Assembly (NCBI RefSeq): GCF_001513745.1
Contig: NZ_CP013382.1
Span: forward strand, 930,001 to 994,000
Source: Burkholderia humptydooensis
Lineage (GTDB): Bacteria > Pseudomonadota > Gammaproteobacteria > Burkholderiales > Burkholderiaceae
Length of the DNA stretch: 64,000 nt
Reading direction: 5' to 3'
Shown here: one piece after another, positions 1 through 9,721 of the stretch
How positions within the stretch are numbered: position 1 is the first letter of the stretch
Layout: each line of letters begins with the position of its first letter
Translations under genes and position numbers: made by a program
Notes under the pieces: generated by a model
The model's database searches: none
What the model was told of the DNA's origin: nothing
The model's input: only the letters and a program-made list of their open reading frames with translations

Positions 1-127
1 GACAAGCCGAAAAGACTGCTTTGTGAAATTTTCCTGAGCGAGAGGCGCGTAACGTAGCAACCGTCATTGAACGGCACCGCAACGCGCCGACATCCATGTG
101 ACTGAAAGAACCGAACGAGGTGACGGC
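1..127. other. Left edge, probable end of the upstream T3SS gene
   Basis: No complete gene is visible here. In the plus frame starting at base 1 an open stretch runs to a TAG at 55-57, which could be the tail of the upstream apparatus gene (bsaZ in related genomes). Too little is present to choose between frames, so the assignment is left open. The region also carries the GAGG element (117-120) that probably serves the bicA start at 128. Confidence 0.3.
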
Positions 128-643
128 GTGACGCAACGCGACGTGAACATAGACGACATCGAAGCCGACGAGATGGCGGCGGCGCTGCTGGACGCGGTCC
201 AGAACGGCGCGACGCTGAAGGACCTGCATCGGGTGCCGCAGGACCTGATGGACGGCATCTACGCGTTCGCGTACCGCTTCTACCAGCAGGGGCGGATCGA
301 CGACGCGGAGGTGTTCTTCCGTTTTCTGTGCATCTACGACTTCTATAACGCCGAATACGCGATGGGGCTCGCGGCGGTGTGCCAGTTGAAGAAGGAATAC
401 GCGCGGGCGATCGATCTGTATGCGCTCGCGTACTCGCTGTCGAAGGACGACTACCGACCGATGTTCCACACCGGCCAATGCCATCTGCTGATGGGCAAGG
501 CGCCGCTCGCGCGGCGCTGCTTCGGCATCGTCGCCGAGCGCTCGCGCGACGAGCGCCTCGCGCAGAAGGCGCAGTCCTATCTCGACGGGCTCGACGAAGT
601 GGGCGCCGATGCGGCGCCCGCGCCGGTCGAAAACGACCTCTAG
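128..643 (+). CDS. bicA: T3SS translocator chaperone BicA (SicA/IpgC family)
   Basis: The product is a tetratricopeptide-type class II chaperone. The family keeps the translocators BipB and BipC soluble before secretion and, in relatives, acts as co-activator of an AraC-type regulator (BsaN in this locus). The translation shows the alternating small/aromatic TPR pattern through its middle (for example DAEVFFRFLCIYD and FNAE/YNAEYAMGLAAV-type helices) and a variable acidic tail. GTG at 128 is preferred because GAGG lies 7 nt upstream. An in-frame GTG at 98 would add 10 residues but has no visible ribosome binding site. From 128 the protein is 171 residues, close to SicA. It sits directly before its client gene bipB, as in the Salmonella and Shigella loci. 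Confidence 0.9.
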   Translation: MTQRDVNIDDIEADEMAAALLDAVQNGATLKDLHRVPQDLMDGIYAFAYRFYQQGRIDDAEVFFRFLCIYDFYNAEYAMGLAAVCQLKKEYARAIDLYALAYSLSKDDYRPMFHTGQCHLLMGKAPLARRCFGIVAERSRDERLAQKAQSYLDGLDEVGADAAPAPVENDL

Positions 644-645
644 GA

Positions 646-689
646 TCTGTTTACATACGGAACGCACATGCGCTCCGTATGTAAACAGA
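646..689. repeat. Perfect 16-bp inverted repeat between bicA and bipB
   Basis: The arm TCTGTTTACATACGGA (646-661) is matched exactly by its reverse complement at 674-689, with a 12-nt spacer. The arms are much richer in A and T than the flanking genes. The repeat lies 3 bases after the bicA stop and 24 bases before the bipB ATG. No T-run follows, so a simple intrinsic terminator is unlikely. It could be an mRNA processing or attenuation hairpin, a protein-binding site, or a small mobile-repeat remnant. Confidence 0.85.
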
Positions 690-713
690 CTCTAGCCAAC
701 AGGAGCTGATCGT

Positions 714-2597
714 ATGTCATCGGGAGTGCAGGGCGGATCGGCCGCCAACGCGAACGCTTACCAGACCCATCCGCTGCGCGACGCGGCGCGCGCGCTCGGC
801 ACGCTGTCGCCGCAGGCGTACGTCGACGTGGTGTCGGCCGCGCAGCGCAATTTCCTCGAGCGAATGTCGCAGCTCGCGTCCGGGCAGTGCGGCGCGCAGC
901 CGGGGACGGACGACGCGCGGCTCGACAGGCTTGACGATAAGCCGGCGCTGCGCGCGCCGCAGGAACGCGATGCGCCGCAATCCGACACGGCGAACGCGCA
1001 GCCGCAGGACGGCGGCAGCCGCGCGAGCGGCGCGGCGAAGCTGACCGAGCTGCTCGGCGTGCTGATGAGCGTCATCAGCGCGAGCAGCCTCGACGAGCTC
1101 AAGCAGCGCTCGGACATCTGGAACCAGATGTCGAAGGCCGCGCAGGACAACCTGAACCGGCTGTCCGACGCGTTCCAGCGGGCGACCGACGACGCGAAGG
1201 CGGCGACCGACGCGGCCGCGCAGGCCGCCGCCGCGGCGAAGCAGGCCGCCGCCGACGCGAAGGCCGCGGATGCGGCCGTCGACGCCGCGCAGAAGCAGTA
1301 CGACGACGCGGTGAAGCAGGGCCTGCCCGACGATCAGTTGAAGGCGCTGAAGGCGGCGCTCGAGCAGGCGAAGCAGCAGGCGAGCGACGCGCATGGCCGT
1401 GCGGACGCGTTGCAGGCCGACGCGGCGCAGAAGCTCGATGCGGCGACCGCGCTCGCGACGCAGGCGCGCGAATGCGAGCAGCAAGTCGACGACGCGGTGA
1501 ATCAGGCCGCGCAGCAATACGGCGCGAGCGCGCCGCTGCGCGCGGCGTCGCCGAAGCTGAGCGGCGCGGCCGAGCTCACGGCCGTGCTCGGCAAGCTGCA
1601 GGAGCTGATCTCGTCGGGCAACGTGAAGGAGCTCGAATCGAAGCAGAAGCTCTTCACCGAGATGCAGGCGAAGCGCGAGGCCGAGCTGCAGAAGAAGTCC
1701 GACGAGTATCAGGCGCAGGTGAAGAAAGCCGAGGAGATGCAGAAGACGATGGGCTGCATCGGCAAGATCGTCGGCTGGGTGATCACCGCGGTCAGCTTCG
1801 CGGCGGCCGCGTTCACGGGCGGCGCGAGCCTCGCGCTCGCCGCCGTGGGGCTCGCGCTCGCGGTCGGCGACGAGATCAGCCGCGCGACGACGGGCGTGTC
1901 GTTCATGGACAAGCTGATGCAGCCCGTGATGGACGCGATCCTCAAGCCGCTGATGGAGGTGATCTCGTCGCTGATCACGAAGGCGCTCGTCGCGTGCGGC
2001 GTCGATCAGCAGAAGGCCGAGCTCGCCGGCGCGATCCTCGGCGCGGTCGTGACGGGCGTCGCGCTCGTCGCCGCCGCGTTCGTCGGCGCATCGGCGGTGA
2101 AGGCGGTCGCATCGAAGGTGATCGACGCGGTCGCGGGCCAACTGACGAAGCTGATGGATTCGGCGATCGGCAAGATGCTCGTGCAACTGATCGAGAAGTT
2201 CTCCGAAAAGTCCGGGCTCCAGGCGCTCGGCTCGCGCACCGCGACCGCGATGACGCGGATGCGCCGCGCGATCGGCGTCGAGGCGAAGGAGGACGGCATG
2301 CTGCTCGCGAACCGGTTCGAGAAGGCGGGCACCGTGATGGACGTCGGCAATCAGGTGTCGCAGGCGGCGGGCGGGATCGTCGTCGGCATCGAGCGCGCGA
2401 AGGCGATGGGCCTGCTCGCCGACATCAAGGAGGCGATGTACGACATCAGGCTGCTCGGCGATCTGCTGAAACAGGCGGTCGATTCGTTCGCCGAGCACAA
2501 CCGCGTGCTCGCGCAACTGATGCAGCAGATGTCGGACGCGGGCGAGATGCAGACGTCGACGGGCAAGCTGATCCTGCGTAACGCCCGCGCAGTTTAA
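714..2597 (+). CDS. bipB: T3SS translocon protein BipB (SipB/IpaB family)
   Basis: This is the large hydrophobic translocator, inserted into the host membrane with BipC to form the pore. The 627-residue product has an Ala/Gln/Lys-rich coiled coil at about residues 140-270. Two long hydrophobic segments follow, at about 347-385 and 437-466, which is the classic two-transmembrane layout of SipB/IpaB. AGGAG at 701-705 fixes the ATG at 714. The gene follows its chaperone bicA and is followed 41 bases later by bipC. The published role of the homologue is in vacuole escape and cell fusion. Confidence 0.93.
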   Translation: MSSGVQGGSAANANAYQTHPLRDAARALGTLSPQAYVDVVSAAQRNFLERMSQLASGQCGAQPGTDDARLDRLDDKPALRAPQERDAPQSDTANAQPQDGGSRASGAAKLTELLGVLMSVISASSLDELKQRSDIWNQMSKAAQDNLNRLSDAFQRATDDAKAATDAAAQAAAAAKQAAADAKAADAAVDAAQKQYDDAVKQGLPDDQLKALKAALEQAKQQASDAHGRADALQADAAQKLDAATALATQARECEQQVDDAVNQAAQQYGASAPLRAASPKLSGAAELTAVLGKLQELISSGNVKELESKQKLFTEMQAKREAELQKKSDEYQAQVKKAEEMQKTMGCIGKIVGWVITAVSFAAAAFTGGASLALAAVGLALAVGDEISRATTGVSFMDKLMQPVMDAILKPLMEVISSLITKALVACGVDQQKAELAGAILGAVVTGVALVAAAFVGASAVKAVASKVIDAVAGQLTKLMDSAIGKMLVQLIEKFSEKSGLQALGSRTATAMTRMRRAIGVEAKEDGMLLANRFEKAGTVMDVGNQVSQAAGGIVVGIERAKAMGLLADIKEAMYDIRLLGDLLKQAVDSFAEHNRVLAQLMQQMSDAGEMQTSTGKLILRNARAV

Positions 2598-2638
2598 TAC
2601 GGGCGATCACGTTTGTTTTCGAAGTCGAAGAGGTGCGT

Positions 2639-3889
2639 ATGTCAATCGGTGTGCAAAGCAGCGGCATCAACATCAGCAACCCGGAGCTGTCCCGGCTCGC
2701 CGACGCGGGGCTGCCCGGGCAGGGCGAGAAGGCGGTTCGCGACGACGGCCGCGCGGTTGCGCGCGCGGACGCGGCGCTCGCGGCCGCCGTCGGCGAGCGC
2801 GTGTCGCAGCAGCGCGACGCGGGGCCGGGCGAGCCGCGCGTCGCGCTCGCCCAGCCGAAACCCGCCGCGCAGACGCGCGCGACGGACCGGCGGACGGTCT
2901 CGGGAATGGAGCGCGAGCACAAGCGGCTCGCCGCGAGCCAGATGCCCGCCGTGAGGAACATGCTCGACGCGCTCGTTCAGCGCCACGCGCCGCCCGCCGA
3001 TACGAAGGCGGGCGGCGAAGGCGCGAAGCGCGTCGGCGACGATGCGCCGCGCGCGACGGCGAACGAGCCGCAGCGCTTCTCGTTCGCCGAGGACAAGGCG
3101 TTCGACGCGATGCTCGCGCTCGGCATCGCGATGCAGAAGAACGTGCAGTCGGATCTCGTGATGCAGGGCAAGCTCACGACGCTCGCGCACGACGCGATGA
3201 TGAGCGCGGCCGCGCAGGATCGCAGCATCGGCGCCGCGCAGATGACGGCCGCGATCGCGGGCGGCGCGCTGCAGGCGGCGACCTCGCTCGGCGGCGCGGC
3301 GCAGCAGATGAAGGGCTTGAGCACGAAGTCGATGTCGATCGAAAAGGAGATGAAGCCGCAGGCGGAGCTCAAGCAGTTCCACGCCGAGCAGGCGCTCGAA
3401 CTGCGCGGCGTCAACAAGCCGGTGTTGCAGAACGACGCGGTGTCGCACGTGAAGGTCAAGCGCGACACCGGGGAGGCCGCGCGCCACGAGATCGACCCGG
3501 GCGGCGAGCGGATGAGCGACGAGCACGCGAGCGTGCTCGCGCAGGAGGCGCCCGCGCGGCAGCACCGGATCGACATGCACGGCATGCGCCACGAACAGAA
3601 CCTCGTGAAGGCGAGCCGCCAGCAGATGAAGGGCGACCTGATCCAGTCGGGCGGCCAGATCGGCAGGAACCAGATCGACGGCGCGTCGGCGCAGCAGCAG
3701 GGCGCGGATCGCGCGGAGCAGAAAGAGGACGAGAGCGCGCAGCAGACGGCGATGGCGGCGGCGAGCGCGCGCGACGAAGCCGCGCACCGCGGCCGCGAAG
3801 CCGCGCAGAAGGCGATCGACGCGGCGAAGAGCCAGGTCGCGAACGACAACGCGGTGGCCGCGCAGGTAGCCGGCAATCTGCGGACCTGA
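2639..3889 (+). CDS. bipC: T3SS translocon protein BipC (SipC/IpaC family)
   Basis: This is the second translocator, pairing with BipB. The 416-residue product begins [19 protein letters not shown], typical of SipC-like N termini. It has a central Ala/Gly/Met-rich region (about residues 190-230) and a Gln/Ala-rich helical C-terminal third with coiled-coil character. The start is taken at the ATG at 2639 because GAAGAGG (2627-2633) lies 5 nt upstream; the in-frame GTG at 2633 overlaps that motif. SipC and IpaC act on host actin, and whether this protein does so cannot be read from the sequence. It is likely co-transcribed with bicA-bipB. Confidence 0.92.
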   Translation: MSIGVQSSGINISNPELSRLADAGLPGQGEKAVRDDGRAVARADAALAAAVGERVSQQRDAGPGEPRVALAQPKPAAQTRATDRRTVSGMEREHKRLAASQMPAVRNMLDALVQRHAPPADTKAGGEGAKRVGDDAPRATANEPQRFSFAEDKAFDAMLALGIAMQKNVQSDLVMQGKLTTLAHDAMMSAAAQDRSIGAAQMTAAIAGGALQAATSLGGAAQQMKGLSTKSMSIEKEMKPQAELKQFHAEQALELRGVNKPVLQNDAVSHVKVKRDTGEAARHEIDPGGERMSDEHASVLAQEAPARQHRIDMHGMRHEQNLVKASRQQMKGDLIQSGGQIGRNQIDGASAQQQGADRAEQKEDESAQQTAMAAASARDEAAHRGREAAQKAIDAAKSQVANDNAVAAQVAGNLRT

Positions 3890-4010
3890 CGGTTCGCGCC
3901 GCGGCGGACGCGGGGGGCGTCGCCCGCCGCGCGCCGTCGCGTTTCGGGGGCGGGCGATGGCGTTTTTGTGAAAGCGTGCGCCGGCATCCGTCTCCAGAAT
4001 CGGAATTCCG

Positions 4011-4313
4011 ATGGTTGAGCGCATGGCGACATACAAGGAACTGAAGGCCCGGGCCGAGGCGTTGAGCGCGCAGGCCGAAGCGGCGCGGCAGGCCGAATTG
4101 CAGGCCGCGATCGACGACGTGCGCGCGAAGGTGCGCGAGTACGGTCTGACGGCATACGACGTGTTCGGACACCGAAAGAAACCGGGCGAGCGCAAGCGCG
4201 AGGCGGTCAGGCCGAAGTACCGCGATCCGGCGACGGGTGCGACCTGGAGCGGGCGCGGCATCGAGCCGAAATGGATTCGCGGCCGCAACCGGGACGAATT
4301 CCTGATCGAGTGA
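4011..4313 (+). CDS. bprA: H-NS-like DNA-binding protein BprA
   Basis: A 100-residue member of the H-NS/MvaT-like histone family. An N-terminal oligomerising helix rich in Ala/Glu/Arg (residues 10-45) is followed by a C-terminal DNA-binding module containing YRDPATGATWSGRGIEPKW. This matches the consensus of the H-NS C-terminal domain, with the AT-hook-like TWSGRG loop. An in-frame ATG at 4023 is an alternative start. It lies alone between bipC and bipD, with about 120 bases before it and 61 after. In this position it is inferred to modulate the secretion locus, which carries several AT-rich intergenic stretches. Confidence 0.85.
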   Translation: MVERMATYKELKARAEALSAQAEAARQAELQAAIDDVRAKVREYGLTAYDVFGHRKKPGERKREAVRPKYRDPATGATWSGRGIEPKWIRGRNRDEFLIE

Positions 4314-4374
4314 AGGCGGGCGCCGCGCATCGCGCGCGCCCTCGATGAATCCGATAGCACGAAGGTGAAACACG

Positions 4375-5310
4375 ATGAACATCCAGGCCGATATGGGGCG
4401 CGCGCTGGCCGCGCGCGATTGGCAAGCGGTCGCGGCGCTCGCGAAGACGATGCCCGCCGATGCCGGCGCGCGGGCGATGACCGGCGACGATCTGCGCGCG
4501 GCGGGCGTCGATCGCCGCGCGCCGGAGCAAAAGCTCGGCGCGGCGATCGACGAATTCGCGTCGGCCCGGCTGCCCGATCTGGTCGACGGCCGCCTCGTCG
4601 AAGGCCGCCGCGCGGACCTCACGGTGTTCGACGACGCGCGCGTCGCGGTGCGCAGCCATGCGCTCGCGCAGCGCAACCTGCTCGAACGATGGGAAACCGG
4701 GCACCTGGGCGGCACGCTCGACGCCGCGGGCAGCGACGGCGGCATCGAGCCGGACCCGATCCTTCAGGGGCTCATCGACGTGATCGCCCAGGGCAAGTCG
4801 GACGTCGATGCGTACGCGACGATCGTCGAGGGGCTGACGAAGTATTTCCAGAGCGTCGCCGACGTGATGAGCAAGCTGCAGGATTACATCTCGGCGAAAG
4901 ACGACAAGAACATGAAGATCGACGGCCATGCGATCCGCGAGCTGCTGCAGGACGTCATCGATCACCTGCCGACGATGCAGTTGCCGAAAGGCGCGGACAT
5001 CGCCCGCTGGCGCAAGGAGCTCGGCGACGCGGTGACGATCAGCGATTCGGGCGTCGTGACGATCAATCCGGACAAGCTGATCAAGATGCGCGATTCGCTG
5101 CCGGACAGCGGCGACGTGACCTGGGACACCGCGCGCTACCAGGCGTGGAACACCGCGTTCTCCGGCCAGAAGGACAACATCCAGAACGACGTCCAGACGC
5201 TCGTCGAGAAATACTCGCACCAGAACTCGAACTTCGACAATCTCGTCAAGGTGCTGAGCGGCGCGATCTCGACGCTGACGGACACCGCGAAAAGCTATCT
5301 GCAGATCTGA
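4375..5310 (+). CDS. bipD: T3SS needle-tip protein BipD (SipD/IpaD/LcrV class)
   Basis: BipD caps the type III needle and gates insertion of BipB/BipC. The 311-residue length agrees with the known BipD. The family signature is seen in the C-terminal long helix (SNFDNLVKVLSGAISTLTDT) that forms the central coiled coil, and in the N-terminal helical hairpin that self-chaperones the protein. AAGGTGAAA lies just upstream of the ATG. Beyond the gene, 113 bases precede bapA. No dedicated chaperone is adjacent, as expected for this family. Confidence 0.93.
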   Translation: MNIQADMGRALAARDWQAVAALAKTMPADAGARAMTGDDLRAAGVDRRAPEQKLGAAIDEFASARLPDLVDGRLVEGRRADLTVFDDARVAVRSHALAQRNLLERWETGHLGGTLDAAGSDGGIEPDPILQGLIDVIAQGKSDVDAYATIVEGLTKYFQSVADVMSKLQDYISAKDDKNMKIDGHAIRELLQDVIDHLPTMQLPKGADIARWRKELGDAVTISDSGVVTINPDKLIKMRDSLPDSGDVTWDTARYQAWNTAFSGQKDNIQNDVQTLVEKYSHQNSNFDNLVKVLSGAISTLTDTAKSYLQI

Positions 5311-5423
5311 ACGAGGCCGCGCGCCCGTGCCGTCGCGCTCGCTGCCGCGATTGCGGCGACGGCGCGCGCTCGCGCGGGTCCTGCCTCGATCCGAAGCAAC
5401 CGACAAGAGGAAAAAAATTCGTC

Positions 5424-7733
5424 ATGCCGCCGTCCATTCACCGATCTTCGTCCCTCAACAGCACGCCGGCCGCGGTCGCCGGCGGCGCTCCGCGTTCGTC
5501 CGGGCGCGGCGGCTTCCCGGCCGACGTGGCGCGCGTGGCGAGCGCGCGCCGGCATACGTTGCCAGTCATAGGCTCGCGGCGCGGCGTCGAGAACGATCGC
5601 AGCGCGTCCGCGCTACGTGAATCGTTCCGGCAGCGCCTCGACACCGTGTCGTCGCGCGCGATGCAGCCGCCCGAGGACGACCCGCGCGCGACGGCCGCTA
5701 CGGCCGGCCAGCCGCACGGCGCGACGTCGCTCGAACAGGCGCGTGCGTATCTGGGCGAACTCGCGGGCGAGCGTCGCGGCGCGCTGACGACGCTCGTCGC
5801 GCAACTGGGCGGCCACGATCGCCGTGCGCTCGACCATCTCGCGATGACGGTGCACGCGCTGCACCTGACGGTCGACGACGCGAGCCATGCGACGACGTTC
5901 GCCGGAATCGGCGACGCGCTCGCGTCGTTCCTCGCGGCCGCCGCGCGAGCGGGCGCGAGGAACGGCTCGGCGTCGCGCGATCTGTGCGTCGAGGGCAACA
6001 AGGACTACCGGAAGCTCTGCGAGCGCGTCGGCGCGTTACTGAGGGCCGACGGCGTCGCGAGCGCGATGTTCGGCCGTGCGCGCGAGCGCGGCGACGCGGC
6101 GGCGGGCGCGCTCGTGTCCGAGCGGCTCGGCGGCCGGATGGACGGGCACGTGCGCACGAACGGGATGGTGAACCGGCACGGCGGCGACGCGCAGCTCAGG
6201 ATGGCCGACGCCGCGCAGCGCTTCGCGCTCGGCGCGCGCCACGCGACGAATCTCGTCGACATGGTCGGCACCGCGCTCGATCTGCTCGGGCGTACTGATC
6301 AGTTGCTGAACGACGTTGCGCTGAAGCGGCCGGGCGGCGATCCGGGCGCCGATCCGGGCGGCGCGCCGACGGCCCCGCACGGCGGGCCCGCGCCGGACGC
6401 GACGCCGCAATCGGTCGCGCCGGTCGTCGTCAACAACCATAACGAAAACAACGTAAACGTAAACCTCGACGGGCTCGAGAAACTCGTCGGCGATCTCGGC
6501 AGGATGATCGGCGCGCTGCTGACGCGGATGGACGCCAGCGATCCGCCGCGCGCGCAGCGTCCGGCCGATGATGCGAACGGTCCCGCGCGCGCTCGCGCGA
6601 CCGTCGTGAAAGCGCCGGTGCCGTTCGCGCGGGCGTCGAACGGCGCGCCGGGCTCGCCGCCGGCCGACGCGCGCGGCGATGCGCCGGCGCCGGTGGCGAG
6701 CGCGCCGTCCGTCGATCGGCGGATGCCGCCGCCGGCGACCGTTGACCGGGGCGTCGGCGCCGACGCGCCGCCGACGGGCGCGTGGCGGCGCGGCGACGAC
6801 GGCAAGTGGCGAATGGACCGGGCCGATCCGGTCGTCAGGACCACCGAAGGCGCGACGCGGATCGATCCGTTCAGTCGCGTCGGCGCGCGCGTGACGCCCG
6901 GAGCAGGCGCTGCCGGTGCGTCGCATGGCGGGGCGACGGGCTCAGCGCAGCCGCGCATCGCGGACGTGCGCGCGCAAGGCGCGGGCCGTGACGCGGACGG
7001 TGCGCGAGTCGCCCGGTCGAATGACTCGAATGGGCGTTCGGGCGGGCAGCCCATTGACGAACGCGCGGCGGCTGCCGCGGATGCCGCGGACGCGCGTAGC
7101 GGCGGCACTGGCGATTCCGCGCCGGGCATGCCGCCCGCGACCGGTTCGTGGTCTCGCGATCCGGCAAGCGGCAAGTGGGTCCGCGCAGGCGGCGACGCGC
7201 CGCTCCGGTCGACGGAAGGCTTCAGCCGGATCGACCCGTTTGCCGGTTCGCGGCGCAATGTGTCCGCGTCCATGTCCGCATCCGCGCCCGCGCTTTCGTC
7301 TTCATCGTCGTCTTCGTTCGCGCCGGCTTCGACGCCGGCCGCCCCTACCGTCGCATCGCGCATCACGTCGAGCGACGCATCGATCGCCGCGCCCGACGGC
7401 GGCCCCTGGCCGCGTCCGTCCGCGCTCGCGCCGCGCCGCGCCGATCCGCGGCAGATGAACCGTGCGCAGTTGGAGCGCGCGGGCCTTTATCCGCTCGTCG
7501 ACGACGATGCATTGTCGTCGGCGCAGTCTGCGCCGGCTGATGTGGCCGATGTGGCTGCCCGGCGCGCATCGCGGCCCGGCGCAGGGTTGCCGAAGCCGGA
7601 CGCGAAGCCGGACGCGGGCTCGCGTCCGGCGAGGACGTATCCGCCCGTCGAGCCGGCCGGCCGAATCGTGACGACCGAAGGCGCGACGCGCGTCGGCTGG
7701 GCCGATTCGATCGACAAGGGCGCGAAGCGATGA
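5424..7733 (+). CDS. bapA: T3SS-associated protein BapA
   Basis: BapA is known in this locus as a Bsa-secreted or associated protein of unclear function, and I cannot assign an activity. The 769-residue product is Ala/Arg/Pro-rich. An Asn/Val segment, VVVNNHNENNVNVNLDGLEK, lies near residues 333-352 and is followed by an amphipathic helix. The C-terminal half has degenerate repeats. A unit with W-x(n)-GKW followed by TTEGATRIDPF occurs at about residues 450-490, recurs as STEGFSRIDPF at about 573-609, and is reduced to TTEGATRV near residue 750. The ATG at 5424 is chosen because AAGAGGA lies just upstream; the frame is open further upstream only as an overlap of bipD. Its stop overlaps bapB by 4 bases. 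Confidence 0.82.
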   Translation: MPPSIHRSSSLNSTPAAVAGGAPRSSGRGGFPADVARVASARRHTLPVIGSRRGVENDRSASALRESFRQRLDTVSSRAMQPPEDDPRATAATAGQPHGATSLEQARAYLGELAGERRGALTTLVAQLGGHDRRALDHLAMTVHALHLTVDDASHATTFAGIGDALASFLAAAARAGARNGSASRDLCVEGNKDYRKLCERVGALLRADGVASAMFGRARERGDAAAGALVSERLGGRMDGHVRTNGMVNRHGGDAQLRMADAAQRFALGARHATNLVDMVGTALDLLGRTDQLLNDVALKRPGGDPGADPGGAPTAPHGGPAPDATPQSVAPVVVNNHNENNVNVNLDGLEKLVGDLGRMIGALLTRMDASDPPRAQRPADDANGPARARATVVKAPVPFARASNGAPGSPPADARGDAPAPVASAPSVDRRMPPPATVDRGVGADAPPTGAWRRGDDGKWRMDRADPVVRTTEGATRIDPFSRVGARVTPGAGAAGASHGGATGSAQPRIADVRAQGAGRDADGARVARSNDSNGRSGGQPIDERAAAAADAADARSGGTGDSAPGMPPATGSWSRDPASGKWVRAGGDAPLRSTEGFSRIDPFAGSRRNVSASMSASAPALSSSSSSSFAPASTPAAPTVASRITSSDASIAAPDGGPWPRPSALAPRRADPRQMNRAQLERAGLYPLVDDDALSSAQSAPADVADVAARRASRPGAGLPKPDAKPDAGSRPARTYPPVEPAGRIVTTEGATRVGWADSIDKGAKR

Positions 7734-8011
7734 CGGCCGGCTCGCGCCCGAACGACGCCGCCGCGCTCGCGGCGGCGGCGGCGCTGCTGGCCGGCATGCT
7801 GGGCGTGCCGGAAGCGCGGATAGCGCCGGAGCAGCGGCTGCTCGACGATCTGGCGATGGATTCGCTCGAATTGATCGAACTCGCGATGGAGCTCGACGAG
7901 CGCTGGAACATCCGGCTCGATCGCGCGCGGCTTGCCGACGTCGCGACGGTTGCCGACGTCGCCGCACTGCTCGGCGCGGCCGCGCAGCCGGACGGCGCGA
8001 GCCGGACATGA
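7730..8011 (+). CDS. bapB: Acyl carrier protein BapB
   Basis: A 93-residue acyl carrier protein. Ser45 in the motif LAMDSLELIEL is the expected 4'-phosphopantetheine attachment site, and helix 2 follows in canonical register. It resembles the IacP proteins found in Salmonella-type type III loci. It overlaps bapA upstream and bapC downstream by ATGA, so it is translationally coupled to both. What acyl group it carries is unknown. A role in acylating or aiding secretion of a type III substrate is inferred from context. Confidence 0.9.
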   Translation: MTAGSRPNDAAALAAAAALLAGMLGVPEARIAPEQRLLDDLAMDSLELIELAMELDERWNIRLDRARLADVATVADVAALLGAAAQPDGASRT

Positions 8012-8562
8012 GCGCGCGCCGATCCGCGGGGGCGCGCATGCGCGCACGCGTCGCGCGCGTGGCTGCGGCGTTCGCGGTCGGCATCGTGTGGGCGGGCGGC
8101 GTCGCGCATGCGGACTGCATCGACGACGCCGCGCGGCGCTACCGCGTCAACGCCGATCTGCTGCGCTCGATCGCGTATTACGAGTCGGGGCTGAATCCGC
8201 GCGCGCTGCATCGCAACGACGACGGCTCGACCGACATCGGCCTGATGCAGATCAATTCGGTGCATTTGCCGGCGCTGCGGGATCAGGGAATCGACCTTCG
8301 CCGTCTGTACGACGCGTCGGTCAACGCACGTGTGGGCGCGGCGCTGCTGCGCCGGCAGATCGATCAATACGGCGACACGTGGCGTGCAGTCGGCGCGTAT
8401 CACTCTCGCACGCCGGGCTTGAGCGACCGCTACGCGCGCGCGGTTCACGACGTCTATGTCGCGCGGCCCTGGGCAAGAAAAGCGACGGCGCAGCGGGACG
8501 CGGCGCGCGCGATGCCGGCGCGTGAGCCGGGGCTCGTCATCGAGGAAGCGTCGGTGCAGTGA
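8008..8562 (+). CDS. bapC: Lytic transglycosylase BapC (IagB/IpgF family)
   Basis: A periplasmic peptidoglycan lytic transglycosylase that opens the wall locally for the secretion apparatus. Residues 1-36 form a signal peptide ending AHA before Asp. The SLT domain follows, with the catalytic Glu at residue 59 in YYESGLNPRA and downstream motifs GLMQIN and AYH. The 184-residue length is close to IagB. It overlaps bapB by ATGA and closes the bapABC operon. Published work treats BapC as a Bsa-associated protein; enzymatic activity here is inferred from the intact catalytic motif. Confidence 0.9.
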   Translation: MSARRSAGARMRARVARVAAAFAVGIVWAGGVAHADCIDDAARRYRVNADLLRSIAYYESGLNPRALHRNDDGSTDIGLMQINSVHLPALRDQGIDLRRLYDASVNARVGAALLRRQIDQYGDTWRAVGAYHSRTPGLSDRYARAVHDVYVARPWARKATAQRDAARAMPAREPGLVIEEASVQ

Positions 8563-8935
8563 GATCGCGGCGGCGGCGGGTGCCCGCGCCGCCATGAGCG
8601 TGCGTCGCCGCTTCGATGGCGGCTGGCGATCAGGAATCCGATGCGTGCCGCGTCGGCGTGCGACTCGCTCCGCGGTGTCGCGCATCGCCCGATGCCCGAC
8701 GGATATTCGACGAATGGGCCGTGATCGAATGGCGACTGAGCCGCGATCGATCGAGCGCTGAAACGCGGACCGGCCCGGGCCATGAATCGAGCCGGGGCCG
8801 GCGAATCGATTGCGGCTCCCGAGTCGGCCGAATCCATCGAATCCATCGAATTCCGCGGATGCTGCGAACTGGCCGAACTCCGCGATCCGGATCATCCAGG
8901 CGGGCCCGCCGGACGATCCGGACCACGCTACATCG
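8563..8935. other. Convergent intergenic region between bapC and bopE
   Basis: About 370 bases with no gene I can support. It contains a short direct repeat around GAATCCATC (near 8830-8850). I see no convincing terminator with a T-run for either convergent operon. Confidence 0.5.
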
Positions 8936-9721
8936 TCACGCGGCGCCCGGCGCGTCCGTTGTCCCCTTCGCATCGCTCGACGCCTCTTCCGCCGCTCGGC
9001 GGTACGTGGCGTCGAGCGTCTGCACCGTCTGCCGGAAGCGGGCGAGCGCGTCCGAACGCTCGGCCGGCAACGCGCTCGCGACGAGGTCGATCGCCTGTTG
9101 CCGCGCATACGGCTGAAGCTCGCGATACTCCGGGCGCGCGGCCAGCTCGGCGCCCATCAGCGTATCGGCGCGCTGCCGGATTTCGGCGTAAAGCGGATTC
9201 GTGCCGGCGCCGCTCGGCGTGAACACGCCTTGCTTGTCGGCGCCGGGCAGCCCGGTTGCGCACGCCGCTTCGCCGAGCGCCTTGACGAACGCCGGCCGCG
9301 CGTTGCCCGCGCGCGTGGCCGGGTCCATGCAGAACCGGTCCTTCGCTTCGCTGAAGATCGCGCAGAGCGTTGCTTCGTAGACCTGCCGGCCGAACTTCGC
9401 GTCTTGCCGGATTTCAGGGGTGCGCGCGTGGGCGACCTGCTTGACCGCCTCGTCGACGAAATGCCGGATCGCCTGTTTCGGGTCGCCGGTGGGGCGATGG
9501 CTGCCGACGTAGCGAACGCCCTGCAGCTTGACCCGCCCGGGCGCGCAGTCCGGCGCGCTGCGGCGGAACAACTGCCCGAGCGTCTCGCCGATCTTGTTGA
9601 AGATGCGCTTGATCTGCTGTGCGAACGACGTGCGCGGCCGCGATTCGCAGCGCTTGACGTGAACGTCGAACGACGCCTTTCTGACGTGCGTGAATCCGCC
9701 GATTCTCGGGTTGTAAGTCAT
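8936..9721 (-). CDS. bopE: T3SS effector BopE, guanine nucleotide exchange factor
   Basis: BopE belongs to the SopE/SopE2 family of WxxxE-independent exchange factors that activate host Cdc42 and Rac1. The start is placed at the codon giving MTYNPRIGGF, which yields 261 residues, the known BopE length; the frame is open upstream only as non-coding extension. The catalytic loop GAGT is at residues 171-174, within the alpha-helical C-terminal domain (about 78-261). The first 75 residues would carry the secretion and chaperone-binding signals. It is transcribed divergently from bopA across a 392-base shared regulatory region. Confidence 0.93.
   Translation of the reverse strand: MTYNPRIGGFTHVRKASFDVHVKRCESRPRTSFAQQIKRIFNKIGETLGQLFRRSAPDCAPGRVKLQGVRYVGSHRPTGDPKQAIRHFVDEAVKQVAHARTPEIRQDAKFGRQVYEATLCAIFSEAKDRFCMDPATRAGNARPAFVKALGEAACATGLPGADKQGVFTPSGAGTNPLYAEIRQRADTLMGAELAARPEYRELQPYARQQAIDLVASALPAERSDALARFRQTVQTLDATYRRAAEEASSDAKGTTDAPGAA

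Noticed and set aside
717..2516. A long open frame on the minus strand opposite bipB
   Set aside because: It is Arg/His/Leu-rich, as GC-rich antisense frames are, has no domain, and lies fully opposite a well-supported gene.
4365..5423. Upstream extension of the bapA frame over bipD
   Set aside because: The stretch overlaps bipD in another frame and lacks coding character; AAGAGGA before the ATG at 5424 supports the shorter start.
8820..8860. Direct GAATCCATC repeats near the end of bapC as an attachment site
   Set aside because: The repeats are short and adjacent, with no integrase or tRNA nearby.
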